Assembly (NCBI GenBank): GCA_947496465.1
Contig: CANMCX010000015.1
Location: 24,846 to 88,845, forward strand
Direction of reading: 5' to 3'
Source of the DNA: Marinifilum_A sediminis
GTDB lineage: Bacteria > Bacteroidota > Bacteroidia > Bacteroidales > Marinifilaceae
DNA: 64,000 bases
Made by a program: the position numbers and the translations under genes. Numbering within the stretch: the first letter of the stretch is position 1; the number at the start of each line of letters is the position of its first letter. Of the stretch, positions 44,937 to 54,421 are shown piece after piece. The notes beneath the pieces were generated by a model. That model was not told the DNA's origin. It made no database searches and was given only the letters and a program-made list of their open reading frames with translations.

Positions 44937-47645
44937 ATGCAGAAAATACAGGAAATATTAGCAAACTATACCAACCGAATACTATCATCAAAAATATTAC
45001 CTGCTCGTAAAGCCTCTTTCGCCGTGATACCGGAAGAAATGAATCCAGAACTGAAGGAATGTATTCGCCAAATGGGCTACGAGCAATTATATTCTCATCA
45101 GGCTGAAATGTACAAACGGGCAATTCAAGGTAAATCTGTAGTGATTACTACAGGGACTGCAAGTGGAAAATCCTTATCATTTTACCTTCCGGTAATTCAG
45201 CGAATATTAGAGAACCCAAGCCGAAGAGCTCTCTTTATCTATCCTACCAAAGCATTAACTAAGGATCAGCTTCGCAATATTGTAGAGTTTGTTGAATATT
45301 TTGGTAAGCATCGCATACAAGCGGGAATTTACGATGGTGATACTCCTGCATCAGAAAGATCGAAAATTCGTGAAGAGGCTAATATCATTCTCACCAATCC
45401 GGATATGATTAATGCTACTTTTCTACCTAATCACAATCGTTATGGTTTTCCTCATTTATTTGCCAATTTAGATTTTATCGTAATTGATGAATTACATGCC
45501 TACCGAGGAGCTTTTGGATCACACGTATCTAATGTAATGAGGCGTTTATTGCGTGTTTGCAATTATCATGGCAATACACCAAGATTTTTGTGCAGCTCGG
45601 CAACCATTGCTAATCCTGCGGAACTGGCTGAAAACATTTGTCATCAAGCTTTTGAATTGATCGAAAAAGATGGTTCGCCTGCACCAGAAAAGGAAATTCA
45701 TTTTTGGCAACCTGAATATATCAAGGAAGCTCAACGCAAAAGATCAGTAACAGAAGAGTTGAAAGGTTTCCTTCCCGATTTAATAGAAAATTGTACTCGT
45801 GTCATTACATTCTGTATGTCGCGAAGGGAAACTGAAGTTGTCACCAAAGAGTGTAGAGATATATTAGCTCAGGATCCTTTAAAATTAGGTCCTGACTTCT
45901 CTGATAAAATATCGGCTTACCGTGGTGGCTATACTCCTTTGGAACGTGCGAAAATCGAAAAAGATTTGGTGGATGGAAAAATCTATGGCGTTGTTTCTAC
46001 ATCCGCATTAGAATTGGGTATTGATATTGGAGCTTTAGATATGGTTGTTATGGGTGGATTCCCTGGAACACGTGCGAGTTTTTGGCAGCAATTGGGACGA
46101 GCAGGACGAAATGGCAACAAAGCTCATGCTGTTCTCATGCTGAAGGAAAAACCTATGGACCAATATGTAGGAATGAATCCTAATTGGTTGTTAGAATCGG
46201 AATCTGAAAATGCAGTAATCGACAAAAACAATTTGTACATACAATTGGCTCACATTCGTGCTGCTTCTGCAGAATTACCACTAAGTATTGATGATATTGC
46301 AAGCTTTCCTGACTTGGGAGAAATTATTCCTCTCTTACAAAAAGAAGGTGAAATAAGTGAACACAATGCCCAATACCAATGGAGTGGTCAGATATCGCCT
46401 GCTCATGAAATCAGCTTAAGAAATATTACTAGCGATACCATTAAAATCGTTGATCGCGAAAAAGAAAAAACCATTACAACGGTTGATTTAGTTCAGGCAA
46501 AAAAGGAATTCTATTCGGGAGCCATTTATCTGCATGACAGCATACAATATAAAAGTTTGGATTTAGATTTGGAAAGCAAAACTGCCTGGGTTAAAGAGGT
46601 GGATTCTAATTATTACACAGAACCACATAAACCAGGAACAATTGACATTTTAATGGAGCATGAACAAAATGAGAAACACAGAATCTATTCATGTTTTGGA
46701 GATGTTCGTGTTAGCGTTTTAGTTTCAGGATACAAGATGGTACAATTCAATTCTCATCAAAATTTAGGATATGAAGGATTGAATCAGATTCTACAAACAC
46801 AAATGGAAACGGAAGCTTGCTGGATTCAAATACCTGATAATGTTGTTCATGTATTTGTTGCTACGGGTAAAGCGCCTAGTTTGGAGCCCCAAAAACAAAT
46901 GCCAGATGATAAAAGCATTCCTCGATTCGATTATACCGAAGGATTGGTGCACTGTTTAAAAGCTGCAGCCTCTATGCGAGTTATGGCAACCTATTCCGAC
47001 TTAGGTGGAGATATATTTGGTTTTGCTCATCCTAAATCACACCAGCATAAACATGCTATCATTTTATTTGATGAGTATCCAGGAGGATTAGGTTTCTCTG
47101 AAAAAGCATACGAATTTTTAAATGAGATTATTCAAAATGCTGGAAATCTACTGAAAAATTGCGCTTGTAATAATGGCTGTCCTGCCTGTGTTGGTGATCA
47201 TAGAATAAACAAACACCTAATTCTATGGGCTCTTCGCTCCTTTTATAAAGAAGTACCTCTTCCTTCAAATATTCAAATTGACGGATTGGTTCAATATCAA
47301 AATAAACCACAAGCAAAAATGCCATGGAAACAGCTTGAAGAAAACTGGCAAGAAGTTTTAAATCGATTTGATCGAGAAAATCTTTTTGGAGCAAGGTTTT
47401 TAAAGCAAAGTAGTTTACAAGAAATTAAAAGTTCTAAACTGATTCTTTATTTTTCTGATAGTTCTTTAAAATTGGCACAAAAACCTGACGTAATAGAGGG
47501 AATACAATCAGAATTGAGTAAAGTAATCGACCTTCCGGAACATTTTGAGTTACTATTACGTCCTGATGATGGTGAAGTAAATTTGAAAAATCAATTGAAA
47601 TTACAAAGGATGATGAGTAATGGCAAGGGATATCTAAACAATTAA
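44937..47645 (+). CDS. MrfA/Hrq1-like DEAD-box DNA helicase with DUF1998 zinc domain
   Basis: 902 residues from ATG 44937, which follows a promoter box. Helicase motifs: HQAEMYKRA (Q-like), TTGTASGKSLSF (near 71-82), YPTKALTKDQL, FIVIDELHAYRG, SSATIANP, RVITFCMSRRE, VVSTSALELGIDIG and QQLGRAGRNG. The C-terminal DUF1998-type domain has CACNNGCPAC (four Cys, near 741-750). Bacillus MrfA and yeast Hrq1 have this layout and act in DNA crosslink repair. The next gene, 21 bases downstream, encodes a UvrD-like helicase, a possible repair partner. Confidence 0.88.
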   Translation: MQKIQEILANYTNRILSSKILPARKASFAVIPEEMNPELKECIRQMGYEQLYSHQAEMYKRAIQGKSVVITTGTASGKSLSFYLPVIQRILENPSRRALFIYPTKALTKDQLRNIVEFVEYFGKHRIQAGIYDGDTPASERSKIREEANIILTNPDMINATFLPNHNRYGFPHLFANLDFIVIDELHAYRGAFGSHVSNVMRRLLRVCNYHGNTPRFLCSSATIANPAELAENICHQAFELIEKDGSPAPEKEIHFWQPEYIKEAQRKRSVTEELKGFLPDLIENCTRVITFCMSRRETEVVTKECRDILAQDPLKLGPDFSDKISAYRGGYTPLERAKIEKDLVDGKIYGVVSTSALELGIDIGALDMVVMGGFPGTRASFWQQLGRAGRNGNKAHAVLMLKEKPMDQYVGMNPNWLLESESENAVIDKNNLYIQLAHIRAASAELPLSIDDIASFPDLGEIIPLLQKEGEISEHNAQYQWSGQISPAHEISLRNITSDTIKIVDREKEKTITTVDLVQAKKEFYSGAIYLHDSIQYKSLDLDLESKTAWVKEVDSNYYTEPHKPGTIDILMEHEQNEKHRIYSCFGDVRVSVLVSGYKMVQFNSHQNLGYEGLNQILQTQMETEACWIQIPDNVVHVFVATGKAPSLEPQKQMPDDKSIPRFDYTEGLVHCLKAAASMRVMATYSDLGGDIFGFAHPKSHQHKHAIILFDEYPGGLGFSEKAYEFLNEIIQNAGNLLKNCACNNGCPACVGDHRINKHLILWALRSFYKEVPLPSNIQIDGLVQYQNKPQAKMPWKQLEENWQEVLNRFDRENLFGARFLKQSSLQEIKSSKLILYFSDSSLKLAQKPDVIEGIQSELSKVIDLPEHFELLLRPDDGEVNLKNQLKLQRMMSNGKGYLNN

Positions 47646-47666
47646 AAACAACACATTCGCAATAAA

Positions 47667-49964
47667 TTGAGCTTAAAAGGACTACATAGAAAATTTAAAA
47701 ATACGGAATTCGAAGGCAATGAATTTGATCCTATTGCTGCTTTCGAATCCGAAGGAACTCCAGAAAATCCACATCACATTCCAATGGATAGATTTTCTGA
47801 ACCTTCAGGTGATTATAGCCAATTTTTTGAGAAAATTAAATCGATACATACCAAATTAGCTATTGCATTAAAAAAACTGAATAATTACCAGTTACAAGCC
47901 GTTTTTTCTGATGATAAAAAAGTATTGCTAAGTGCAATGGTTGGAAGTGGAAAAACCACCGTTCTAACTCATAAGGTTTTGTATCTCCATTTTATAAAAG
48001 GTGTTCCTTTATCTCAAATGGCAGTTTTAACCTTTACCAATAAAGCTGCACGTGAAATTAAAGAGAGAATTCTGTCGTTTTATGAAAATTCGACACCTCC
48101 AGACAATAACGAATTGCGCTACTTTGGAACATTTCATTCTGTTGCCCGCCAATTACTAAAAGAACATTCCAATCTAAGTGAGTTGGGGTTCACACCCACT
48201 TTTTCGATTATGGATCAGGAGGCAAAAGAAGATTTTCTACAGCGTCTTATTTTAAGTCATGAATTGGATGTAAAATATCGCAACAAACTCGATAAGCGAT
48301 TAAAACTATACCGTAATGAAAAGCAAATTCTTTACGGAAACATGAAAAAACCAGATGATTTAGATCAGCTACTTAAACTATCTCGAGAGGAAAAGCAGGC
48401 AAATAACCTTATGGATTTCGATGATTTAATTTCAGTTGCCAATTGGCTTCTAAATCAGCAAAAAACATTTCTTCCAAATTGGATTATTGTAGATGAGTTT
48501 CAGGATTGTAATAATGAACAACTTGAGTTTATTCGTTATTTAAACGGTATCCAAACTCACTTTTTTGCTGTTGGAGATCCAAACCAAAGTATTTATGCTT
48601 GGCGCGGAAGTACAAGTAAAATATTTAAAAATTATATAGAGGACAGTTCATGTAAAATCATGCGACTCCCATTTAATTACAGGACTTCGGGACAAATACT
48701 CAATGCTGCTTCATGCTTATTGCAAGAAGATGAAAACGCCTTGCAGGCTACACGTTCAGAAGGAAAAAAATTGATTATACGAAATCATTTCGACGATCAT
48801 CAGGAAGCATATTATTACGTTCAAAAATTTAAGGAGCTCTATGGTAAAGGTGCTGCATGGGAAGAAATTGCCATTCTTTTTCGAACCAGACAACAAATAA
48901 CAATATTCGAATCTATTTTTCAGCTAGAAGGCATACCATGTGAAGTGGTAAGCAAAACCAGTTTACGAGAACAAATTGCTCTTTTTTGGTTACAAAAATT
49001 ACTCCTGTCAGGATTACATCCTAACGACATGGATAGCATTTTACAAGTATTTACTTCCTCAGATTTTGGATGCTTAAATGCTGGAAAAAGATTACTGACC
49101 ACATTTAATAAGTTTACTGAAGGAAAAAAATTTGAATCGAAATTAGAAGCTTTTTCATACTTCTTATCCGTGAAGCATAAAAAACACAACCAACATATTG
49201 AACTTTCACAAAAATTATTGGGTTTACCTGATTATTTATGTTCTAAAAAAGAAAATCAAGACCTTTATAATTATTTATCTCTGGATGTCTTTTTAAAACC
49301 AACCTCAATAAACTATCAAGAGTATGTTTCTGATATTAAAATTGCTTTAAAGGAACTTGACCACTATACATCAAAAAATTATTTTGGCGATTGGTTGGAA
49401 ATATATCAAGCTGCAATGAGTCAGGTTAATTTAGAAGGGCATTTTCAAATTAACAATGGCATACAAAAGATTAGTAATGGAGTTCGATTGTTGACCATTC
49501 ATGCTGCCAAGGGTTTGGAATTTGACTATGTGTTTCTGAGTGGCGCAAATTCAGGCATTATTCCCTTAGAGCGAAAAAAAGCTAGTCACGATCATTTAAA
49601 AGAAGAGAAACGACTGCTATTTGTTGCATTAACTCGTGCCCGAAATCACATGGAAATATCCTGGCATACACAATCCAACGCATGGAATGCTCAGGATGGT
49701 CCTTCCTATTTTTTAAATTCAATTCCCAGCTCATTAATTGAAAAACTTTCCCCTTCAGTAGATGCACCAATTCCAAAACATGAGGAAGAAATAAAGATCG
49801 AATCCAAAGCAAGTTTAAAATGGCAAATTGGAACTAAGGTAAAACACCCAAAATATGGTACAGGTGAAATAATATCAGCAAATACACAAGATGTAATTTG
49901 TGATTTCGGTAAATTTGGAGAAAAAAGTTTTGCCTCAGCCTGGGCTCCACTAGTTAAAGTGTAA
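47667..49964 (+). CDS. UvrD/PcrA-like superfamily 1 DNA helicase
   Basis: 765 residues. Superfamily 1A motifs are complete: SAMVGSGKTTVLTHK (near 89-103), TFTNKAAREIKERI, TFHSVAR, IIVDEFQDCNNEQ, FAVGDPNQSIYAWRG, LPFNYRTSG, LTIHAAKGLEFDYVF and LLFVALTRAR. The C terminus ends with TKVKHPKYGTGEI, the Tudor-like tail seen in PcrA/UvrD. The frame opens with TTG at 47667; the first ATG (47784) would drop a 39-residue leader. It begins 21 bases after the MrfA-like gene, so the two are probably one operon. Confidence 0.85.
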   Translation: MSLKGLHRKFKNTEFEGNEFDPIAAFESEGTPENPHHIPMDRFSEPSGDYSQFFEKIKSIHTKLAIALKKLNNYQLQAVFSDDKKVLLSAMVGSGKTTVLTHKVLYLHFIKGVPLSQMAVLTFTNKAAREIKERILSFYENSTPPDNNELRYFGTFHSVARQLLKEHSNLSELGFTPTFSIMDQEAKEDFLQRLILSHELDVKYRNKLDKRLKLYRNEKQILYGNMKKPDDLDQLLKLSREEKQANNLMDFDDLISVANWLLNQQKTFLPNWIIVDEFQDCNNEQLEFIRYLNGIQTHFFAVGDPNQSIYAWRGSTSKIFKNYIEDSSCKIMRLPFNYRTSGQILNAASCLLQEDENALQATRSEGKKLIIRNHFDDHQEAYYYVQKFKELYGKGAAWEEIAILFRTRQQITIFESIFQLEGIPCEVVSKTSLREQIALFWLQKLLLSGLHPNDMDSILQVFTSSDFGCLNAGKRLLTTFNKFTEGKKFESKLEAFSYFLSVKHKKHNQHIELSQKLLGLPDYLCSKKENQDLYNYLSLDVFLKPTSINYQEYVSDIKIALKELDHYTSKNYFGDWLEIYQAAMSQVNLEGHFQINNGIQKISNGVRLLTIHAAKGLEFDYVFLSGANSGIIPLERKKASHDHLKEEKRLLFVALTRARNHMEISWHTQSNAWNAQDGPSYFLNSIPSSLIEKLSPSVDAPIPKHEEEIKIESKASLKWQIGTKVKHPKYGTGEIISANTQDVICDFGKFGEKSFASAWAPLVKV

Positions 49965-50038
49965 ATATCACAACAAACTTAACAGTACATTCCATATTTA
50001 ATGCTAAATTAGATTTCCAATTTAAAAACACTCAATTC

Positions 50039-50452
50039 ATGTATCAGAAAGATTATATCCTTAGAATGATAGAAATGATTGCGGAAGTAATTGCCCGTAT
50101 TATTGGTTTAGCAAAAAAAGGAGATTCAAAGCAAGCTTCAAAAATTTTAGAAAATTCATATCGTGATTTCTTAAAAGAAGATGCCTCCTATTTTAGAAAA
50201 ATTCCGAAAAATCAGCTTACTACAGAATTACTTACAAAACACAATTACACAAGTGGGCACTTACAAATATTAGCTGAACTTTTCTTTGTCGAAGGAGAAA
50301 TGCAATTTACTAATAATAACATTTCTTCAGGGCTTGAATATTTTGAAAAATCCCTATCCCTATTTGAGTTTGTAGAAAAAGAATCCAACGAATTCTCATT
50401 AAGTTTGGAAAAGAAAATCAATACCCTAAGATATCGTTTAAATCAAAATTAA
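50039..50452 (+). CDS. Small helical protein, TPR-like
   Basis: 137 residues, all helical. Opens YQKDYILRMIEMIAEVIARIIGLAKKGD, a layout reminiscent of DUF6483 proteins, and ends with a helix pair (SGLEYFEKSLSLFEFVEKE) resembling a TPR unit. No signal peptide. A 74-base gap after the helicase operon leaves it possibly in the same transcript. Its stop overlaps the end of the convergent gene at 50449 by four bases. No function can be given. Confidence 0.6.
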   Translation: MYQKDYILRMIEMIAEVIARIIGLAKKGDSKQASKILENSYRDFLKEDASYFRKIPKNQLTTELLTKHNYTSGHLQILAELFFVEGEMQFTNNNISSGLEYFEKSLSLFEFVEKESNEFSLSLEKKINTLRYRLNQN

Positions 50453-51105
50453 TTCCAATATTCCTCAATACCATTTGTTAGTACAGACATTCCATCGCGA
50501 TAGAAGTATTTTGAATTTTGCAGATATTTCTTCGAATCAATTTTATTTATAATCTTATAACTGAAATGGGTTTTGGTTCGATAATAAAAAACAATAGGTT
50601 CTAAAACAATTGTAGTATCGTTAAAATGTTCTACCTGTCCAAATATTTTAGAGATTGAATCATTTTGAATAGAAAAATTCTCTATCTGAAAAACATCTTT
50701 ATCCAGAAATAGATTCTTATACCCAACACTTTGAGGAACATAAAATTTCCGGTCTGTTTTGTAATAAAACCTCTCGTACTTGTAAAAAGCTCTTACTTTA
50801 TGTTTTTCAGGATTTAATACTGACACCGTTAAGGAAATTTTATTGCCAACCTTCTGATGTTTTTGATTACCTTTTAAAGAATATTTACCAGCGTAGCGTT
50901 CTCCATCTACAAAATAAAAATAACGAATGGTTTGCTTCCAACCTTTCCCAAGTTTCCCCATTCGAAATTTTGTCTCATACACAAACGCCTCCTTCTTTAT
51001 CGTTTCTCCAAAAAAAACTGTTGGTAAAGTGAAACTATTCCATGCATAATAAGTAAAAAAACATAAAATAATTAAGCCCAATATCCAAGGATTTTTATTC
51101 CCCAT
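50449..51105 (-). CDS. Single-pass membrane-anchored protein
   Basis: 218 residues. One N-terminal membrane segment (about 8-27, LGLIILCFFTYYAWNSFTLP) is followed by a long extracytoplasmic beta-rich part with repeated aromatic strands (IRYFYFVDGERYAGKYSL, YKYERFYYKTDRKFY). No Cys and no known motifs. Its 3' end overlaps that of the convergent gene at 50452 by four bases. Likely a periplasmic-side protein of unknown function. Confidence 0.6.
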   Translation of the reverse strand: MGNKNPWILGLIILCFFTYYAWNSFTLPTVFFGETIKKEAFVYETKFRMGKLGKGWKQTIRYFYFVDGERYAGKYSLKGNQKHQKVGNKISLTVSVLNPEKHKVRAFYKYERFYYKTDRKFYVPQSVGYKNLFLDKDVFQIENFSIQNDSISKIFGQVEHFNDTTIVLEPIVFYYRTKTHFSYKIINKIDSKKYLQNSKYFYRDGMSVLTNGIEEYWN

Positions 51106-51281
51106 TTTACTTCTCCCTTTATATGATTGTAATTATAATAACTCTTGTGAAATGTTAAATTACACAATCAATAACAATTGAACAATAAGCGAGACATTAG
51201 ATTCATTTTAAATTAAAAAACTAGTTTTTTATTATATGCTAAAAAACAATAAATCTGTTCGATATTTTTTAAGGAAAATCA

Positions 51282-51289
51282 TACATTTG
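51282..51289 (+). promoter_or_regulatory. -7 promoter box of the C_GCAxxG/Nudix operon
   Basis: TACATTTG at 51282-51289 matches TAnnTTTG and lies 25 bases before the ATG at 51315. A weak TTCG lies about 20 bases further upstream. Confidence 0.5.
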
Positions 51290-51314
51290 CTAGTAACCAA
51301 CTTGAACCTTTACA

Positions 51315-51695
51315 ATGAGTTTTTTTTACAAAAAAAGTAAGGCTGATATTGCCTTGAAATACTTTCACAAGCCTCCGGGATATTACAACTGCGCACAAGC
51401 TATTTACAAAGCTTTTCAGGATGAATACAATATTAGCAACGATGAAATTTCTGAATTCGCCAAGTTTGGCAATGGGAAAGCGATAGATGGCAATTGTGGA
51501 GCCTATTTTGCAGCTTTGGAATTAATAAAAAACAATCCTGAATTATCTGAAGAGTTTAGCAAAAGGTTTCAAGAAAAATCAGAATTTTTAACCTGTTTTG
51601 ATATACGTTTTAATTACAGTATGTCCTGCAAAAATCTAGTGAAACTTGCAGCCAACTTACTTGAGGAACTTACTCCAAAAGAGGGAGGCAAATAA
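51315..51695 (+). CDS. C_GCAxxG_C_C-family protein
   Basis: 126 residues. The conserved Cys scaffold is recognisable: YYNCAQAIYKAF, KAIDGNCGAYFAALELI, LTCFDIR and SMSCKNLVKLAANLLEEL. The family is named for spaced Cys residues and is thought to bind a metal or redox cofactor, often near redox or transport genes. Here the next gene is a Nudix hydrolase starting at the base after its stop codon, so the two are translationally coupled. Confidence 0.78.
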   Translation: MSFFYKKSKADIALKYFHKPPGYYNCAQAIYKAFQDEYNISNDEISEFAKFGNGKAIDGNCGAYFAALELIKNNPELSEEFSKRFQEKSEFLTCFDIRFNYSMSCKNLVKLAANLLEELTPKEGGK

Positions 51696-52097
51696 ATGAA
51701 AAAGATTGAAGTTACTGCTGCAATTATTCAAAAAGAAAACCGAATTCTTGCTGCTCAACGAAGTCATAATGATGAGCACAGCCTGAAATGGGAATTTCCT
51801 GGTGGAAAAATAGAAGTTGGCGAATCTGCAGAAGAATGCATTGTACGTGAACTTAAGGAAGAATTAAATATTGACACAAAAGTTATAGCTTATTTAGGAG
51901 AAAGCGAATACGATTATGGAAATAAAGTAATTCTACTAAAAGCCTTTTTTGTGGAACATATTTCTGGTGAATTTCATACTCATGTTCATCAAAACATTTG
52001 TTGGGTAAACATCTCCGATTTGAAAACTTTGGATTGGGCTTCTGCGGACATTGAATTGGTCAATTTACTTTTTCAAAGTTTAAATCAGAGTAATTGA
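51696..52097 (+). CDS. MutT-like Nudix hydrolase
   Basis: 133 residues. Nudix box: GKIEVGESAEECIVRELKEE (about 36-55), with the REUxEE core and a Asn in place of the last Gly (ELNI). The start VTAAIIQKENRILAAQRS is typical of (deoxy)nucleoside-triphosphate pyrophosphohydrolases that clean the nucleotide pool of 8-oxo-dGTP. Start directly at the end of the preceding gene. Substrate not certain. Confidence 0.85.
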   Translation: MKKIEVTAAIIQKENRILAAQRSHNDEHSLKWEFPGGKIEVGESAEECIVRELKEELNIDTKVIAYLGESEYDYGNKVILLKAFFVEHISGEFHTHVHQNICWVNISDLKTLDWASADIELVNLLFQSLNQSN

Positions 52098-52453
52098 TCA
52101 ACAGAATCCTTCACAAAATCACGAGTGTGATAATCTTGATCTTTTATCTCACCATTCCAAACTACAATATCCAAATCGATCGTTCTCGGACCAAATTTTG
52201 GTAAAGTCCGATCTCTTCCCAGTTTATCTTCTAATTGTTTTAAGTATTTGGTAAATTCTTCGATTCCATGATTCGTTTTAACATGAACTGCTCCATTTAC
52301 AAAATCATCCTGATCAGTAATTCCAATTGGCGCGGTCTTCAGCCATGAAGAATGTTTGCCAACCCAATGATCTTTAGCTAACAAACAGAGCATCCTACGG
52401 ATATTTTCATCAGCATTAATGTTCGAACCTATACCTAAAATACATTCATTCAT
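52085..52453 (-). CDS. folK: 2-amino-4-hydroxy-6-hydroxymethyldihydropteridine diphosphokinase
   Basis: 122 residues. Opens CILGIGSNINADENIRRML and has the HPPK signature LPKFGPRTIDLDIVVW with the catalytic Asp pair. It activates hydroxymethyldihydropterin for folate synthesis. It is shorter than usual: the C terminus stops soon after the RDFV segment. It is last in a minus-strand run with folX- and folM-like genes. Its end overlaps the convergent Nudix gene by 13 bases. Confidence 0.85.
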   Translation of the reverse strand: MNECILGIGSNINADENIRRMLCLLAKDHWVGKHSSWLKTAPIGITDQDDFVNGAVHVKTNHGIEEFTKYLKQLEDKLGRDRTLPKFGPRTIDLDIVVWNGEIKDQDYHTRDFVKDSVDQLL

Positions 52454-52468
52454 GATTAAAAAGTAAGT

Positions 52469-52819
52469 TTAACGACTAGATTCTAACTCAATAGAAACCG
52501 ATTCTGCAAAGCGTAAGGCATGAGGTTTGTCAACTTCTACTTTAGCCCATTCTACCTGAGGATTTAGCAGGATTAAATCTAAAATTTGCTGAGTTAAATT
52601 CTCTAACATTTTAAATTTCCCTTCCTGAACAAGCGTAATTACCTTTTTTGTAATAGTTTTATAATTGTATGAATTCTCAACATCATCATTCTTAATCGCT
52701 TCCTCAACATTAGCTTTAATCGTCATATTAATAACAACGTCTTGCTTGTTTCTCAATTCATCAGGATTAAAACCAATATAAGTTCGAATTAACAAATTTT
52801 TCACACGAATAATCGCCAT
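52469..52819 (-). CDS. folX: FolX-like dihydroneopterin triphosphate 2'-epimerase
   Basis: 116 residues from ATG 52819. The sequence follows E. coli FolX closely from memory: AIIRVKNLLIRTYIGF, RNKQDVVINMTI, NYKTITKK, KMLENLTQQILD and VEVDKPHALRFAESVSIEL, including LENLTQ and the K-x-HALR ending. FolX epimerises dihydroneopterin triphosphate to the monapterin form. The related FolB (dihydroneopterin aldolase) is the alternative. A FolM-like reductase lies 10 bases upstream, which favours FolX. Confidence 0.75.
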   Translation of the reverse strand: MAIIRVKNLLIRTYIGFNPDELRNKQDVVINMTIKANVEEAIKNDDVENSYNYKTITKKVITLVQEGKFKMLENLTQQILDLILLNPQVEWAKVEVDKPHALRFAESVSIELESSR

Positions 52820-52828
52820 AAGCAAAAT

Positions 52829-53551
52829 TTATAAGAGTTGTTCTCCACCGTCGCAATACAAAATTTGTCCGGTAAGATTTTTATTAGTTAAAATATAATT
52901 TATCGATTGCAAAATCGGTTCAATTCCACCAGGAATCTTCATTGGTGTTTTTTCTGCTACCTTTGCTAAGTAATCATCTCCTTTCCCTTCTGGTGATAAA
53001 GTTGCTCCCGGAGCTATTCCATTTACACGAATATCAGGACCAAATTCCAATGCTGCCATTTTAGTTAAATGAGCCAGGCCAACCTTGGAAATACTGTATG
53101 CCGAATGAGAATTACTATTGCTCGAAATGCGGGTATCCAAAAAATTAATAATATTTCCTTTTTTATTATTTAAAGCAAAATCTCTAGTTAGAACAAAAGG
53201 AGCTTTAAGATTGATATCAAACTGATTATTATAAAGTTTTACACTACTTTCACGAATTATACCAGGTTCAAAAACAGATGCATTATTTACCAACAAATCA
53301 ATTCTTTCGAAATGCATCATCACTTTATCCATTAACTTCTCTACTTCATTTTCATCGCTTAAATCACAATGGAATATTTTAAAAACACCATTTACATATT
53401 TTGATTGCAATTCAGCTTGTAATTTTAAAGCTTCTATTTTCGAAGAATTATAATGAATGGCAATATGATATCCCTTTTCAGCCAGATAATTGGATAAATG
53501 TTTTCCTATACGCTTTGCTCCTCCAGTTATTAATACTGTTTTATCTTGCAT
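52829..53551 (-). CDS. folM: FolM-like pteridine reductase (SDR)
   Basis: 241 residues from ATG 53551; a longer start at 53575 adds a non-family leader. The cofactor motif reads ITGGAKRIG, with Arg in TGx3RxG where most SDRs have Gly, the signature of PTR1/FolM-type reductases. The catalytic pair is SAYSISK, and LVNNASVFEP is the NNAS motif. FolM reduces dihydromonapterin (and dihydrofolate). It leads a folM-folX-folK run, consistent with tetrahydromonapterin synthesis. Cofactor and substrate remain inferred. Confidence 0.75.
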   Translation of the reverse strand: MQDKTVLITGGAKRIGKHLSNYLAEKGYHIAIHYNSSKIEALKLQAELQSKYVNGVFKIFHCDLSDENEVEKLMDKVMMHFERIDLLVNNASVFEPGIIRESSVKLYNNQFDINLKAPFVLTRDFALNNKKGNIINFLDTRISSNSNSHSAYSISKVGLAHLTKMAALEFGPDIRVNGIAPGATLSPEGKGDDYLAKVAEKTPMKIPGGIEPILQSINYILTNKNLTGQILYCDGGEQLL

Positions 53552-53660
53552 AAACTTAAATTCTACGATTCCCATTAAAGTTATGGAATATCTTTTCTGA
53601 TAAAAAATTTATGATAAAATAATTTAATGATCGACTAAATTTTTTAGCTTTAAAATTTCC

Positions 53661-53668
53661 TATTTTTG
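53661..53668 (+). promoter_or_regulatory. -7 promoter box of the B3/4-domain gene
   Basis: TATTTTTG at 53661-53668 matches TAnnTTTG and overlaps an upstream TTG in the longer frame. It supports the ATG at 53705. No clear -33 element. Confidence 0.5.
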
Positions 53669-53704
53669 AGTAGAGAATCAAATTACCAATATTTAAACAC
53701 AGAA

Positions 53705-54364
53705 ATGACCAAAATAGAAATCGAAAGCCAATTAAAGACTCTTTGTCCTGATTTAAGATTGGGAATTATTCAATGCAAGGTAGAAACCGAAGAAAACAAT
53801 GCTGCTCTATGGGAAGTAATTAATACCTCTATAAAAAAGAAAACAAATGAATTGAGCATTGAGAAAATTAGGAATTTATCGACGATAAAAAGCTCTAAAC
53901 AAGGATATAAAACCGTAGGTAAACATCCGAGCAGATATCGATTATCTGCGGAAGCTTTGTTACGCCGAATTGTAAATGAAAAAGGCTTATACAAAATCAA
54001 TAATATTGTTGATTTGCTGAACTTGGTTTCGATTGAAAGTGGCTTTTCAATAGGAGGTTACAATGCTGATAAAATTACTGGAGATGTAAAATTTGGCATT
54101 GGTAAAAAAGAGGAAGATTATCAAGGCATTGGAAAAGGAAAATTAAACATTGAGTTTCTACCTGTATTTAGGGATGATATAGGAGCTTTTGGCAGTCCTA
54201 CTAGTGATTCAATACGAACTTCAATTAACACCGAATGCACCAACTTTTTAATGATTATTATAAGTTTTCAATCAGAAATTGATTTGCCTGAATCAATGAA
54301 TTTTGCCATTAATTTGTTGGAAAAATATGCAAAAGCTACATGCATTGAAACAGCAATTATATAA
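53705..54364 (+). CDS. B3/B4 tRNA-binding-domain protein
   Basis: 219 residues from ATG 53705. Resembles the B3/4 domain of phenylalanyl-tRNA synthetase beta chains that is found as a free-standing protein: KTVGKHPSRYRLSAEALLRR, IVDLLNLVSIESGFSIGGYNADKI, FRDDIGAFGSPTSDS and TECTNFLMIII. Free-standing forms may edit misacylated tRNA, which is an inference. Ends with a terminator at 54369-54398. Divergent from the pterin operon. Confidence 0.85.
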   Translation: MTKIEIESQLKTLCPDLRLGIIQCKVETEENNAALWEVINTSIKKKTNELSIEKIRNLSTIKSSKQGYKTVGKHPSRYRLSAEALLRRIVNEKGLYKINNIVDLLNLVSIESGFSIGGYNADKITGDVKFGIGKKEEDYQGIGKGKLNIEFLPVFRDDIGAFGSPTSDSIRTSINTECTNFLMIIISFQSEIDLPESMNFAINLLEKYAKATCIETAII

Positions 54365-54368
54365 TGTA

Positions 54369-54402
54369 AAAAGTCCGCTTTTAAAATTAGCGGACTTTCC
54401 TT
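54369..54402 (+). terminator. Rho-independent terminator of the B3/4 gene
   Basis: AAAGTCCGC (54370-54378) pairs with GCGGACTTT (54390-54398), followed by CCTTTT. It probably also ends the convergent TonB gene. Confidence 0.8.
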
Positions 54403-54421
54403 TTCAAGTCTGTGTACTTAA

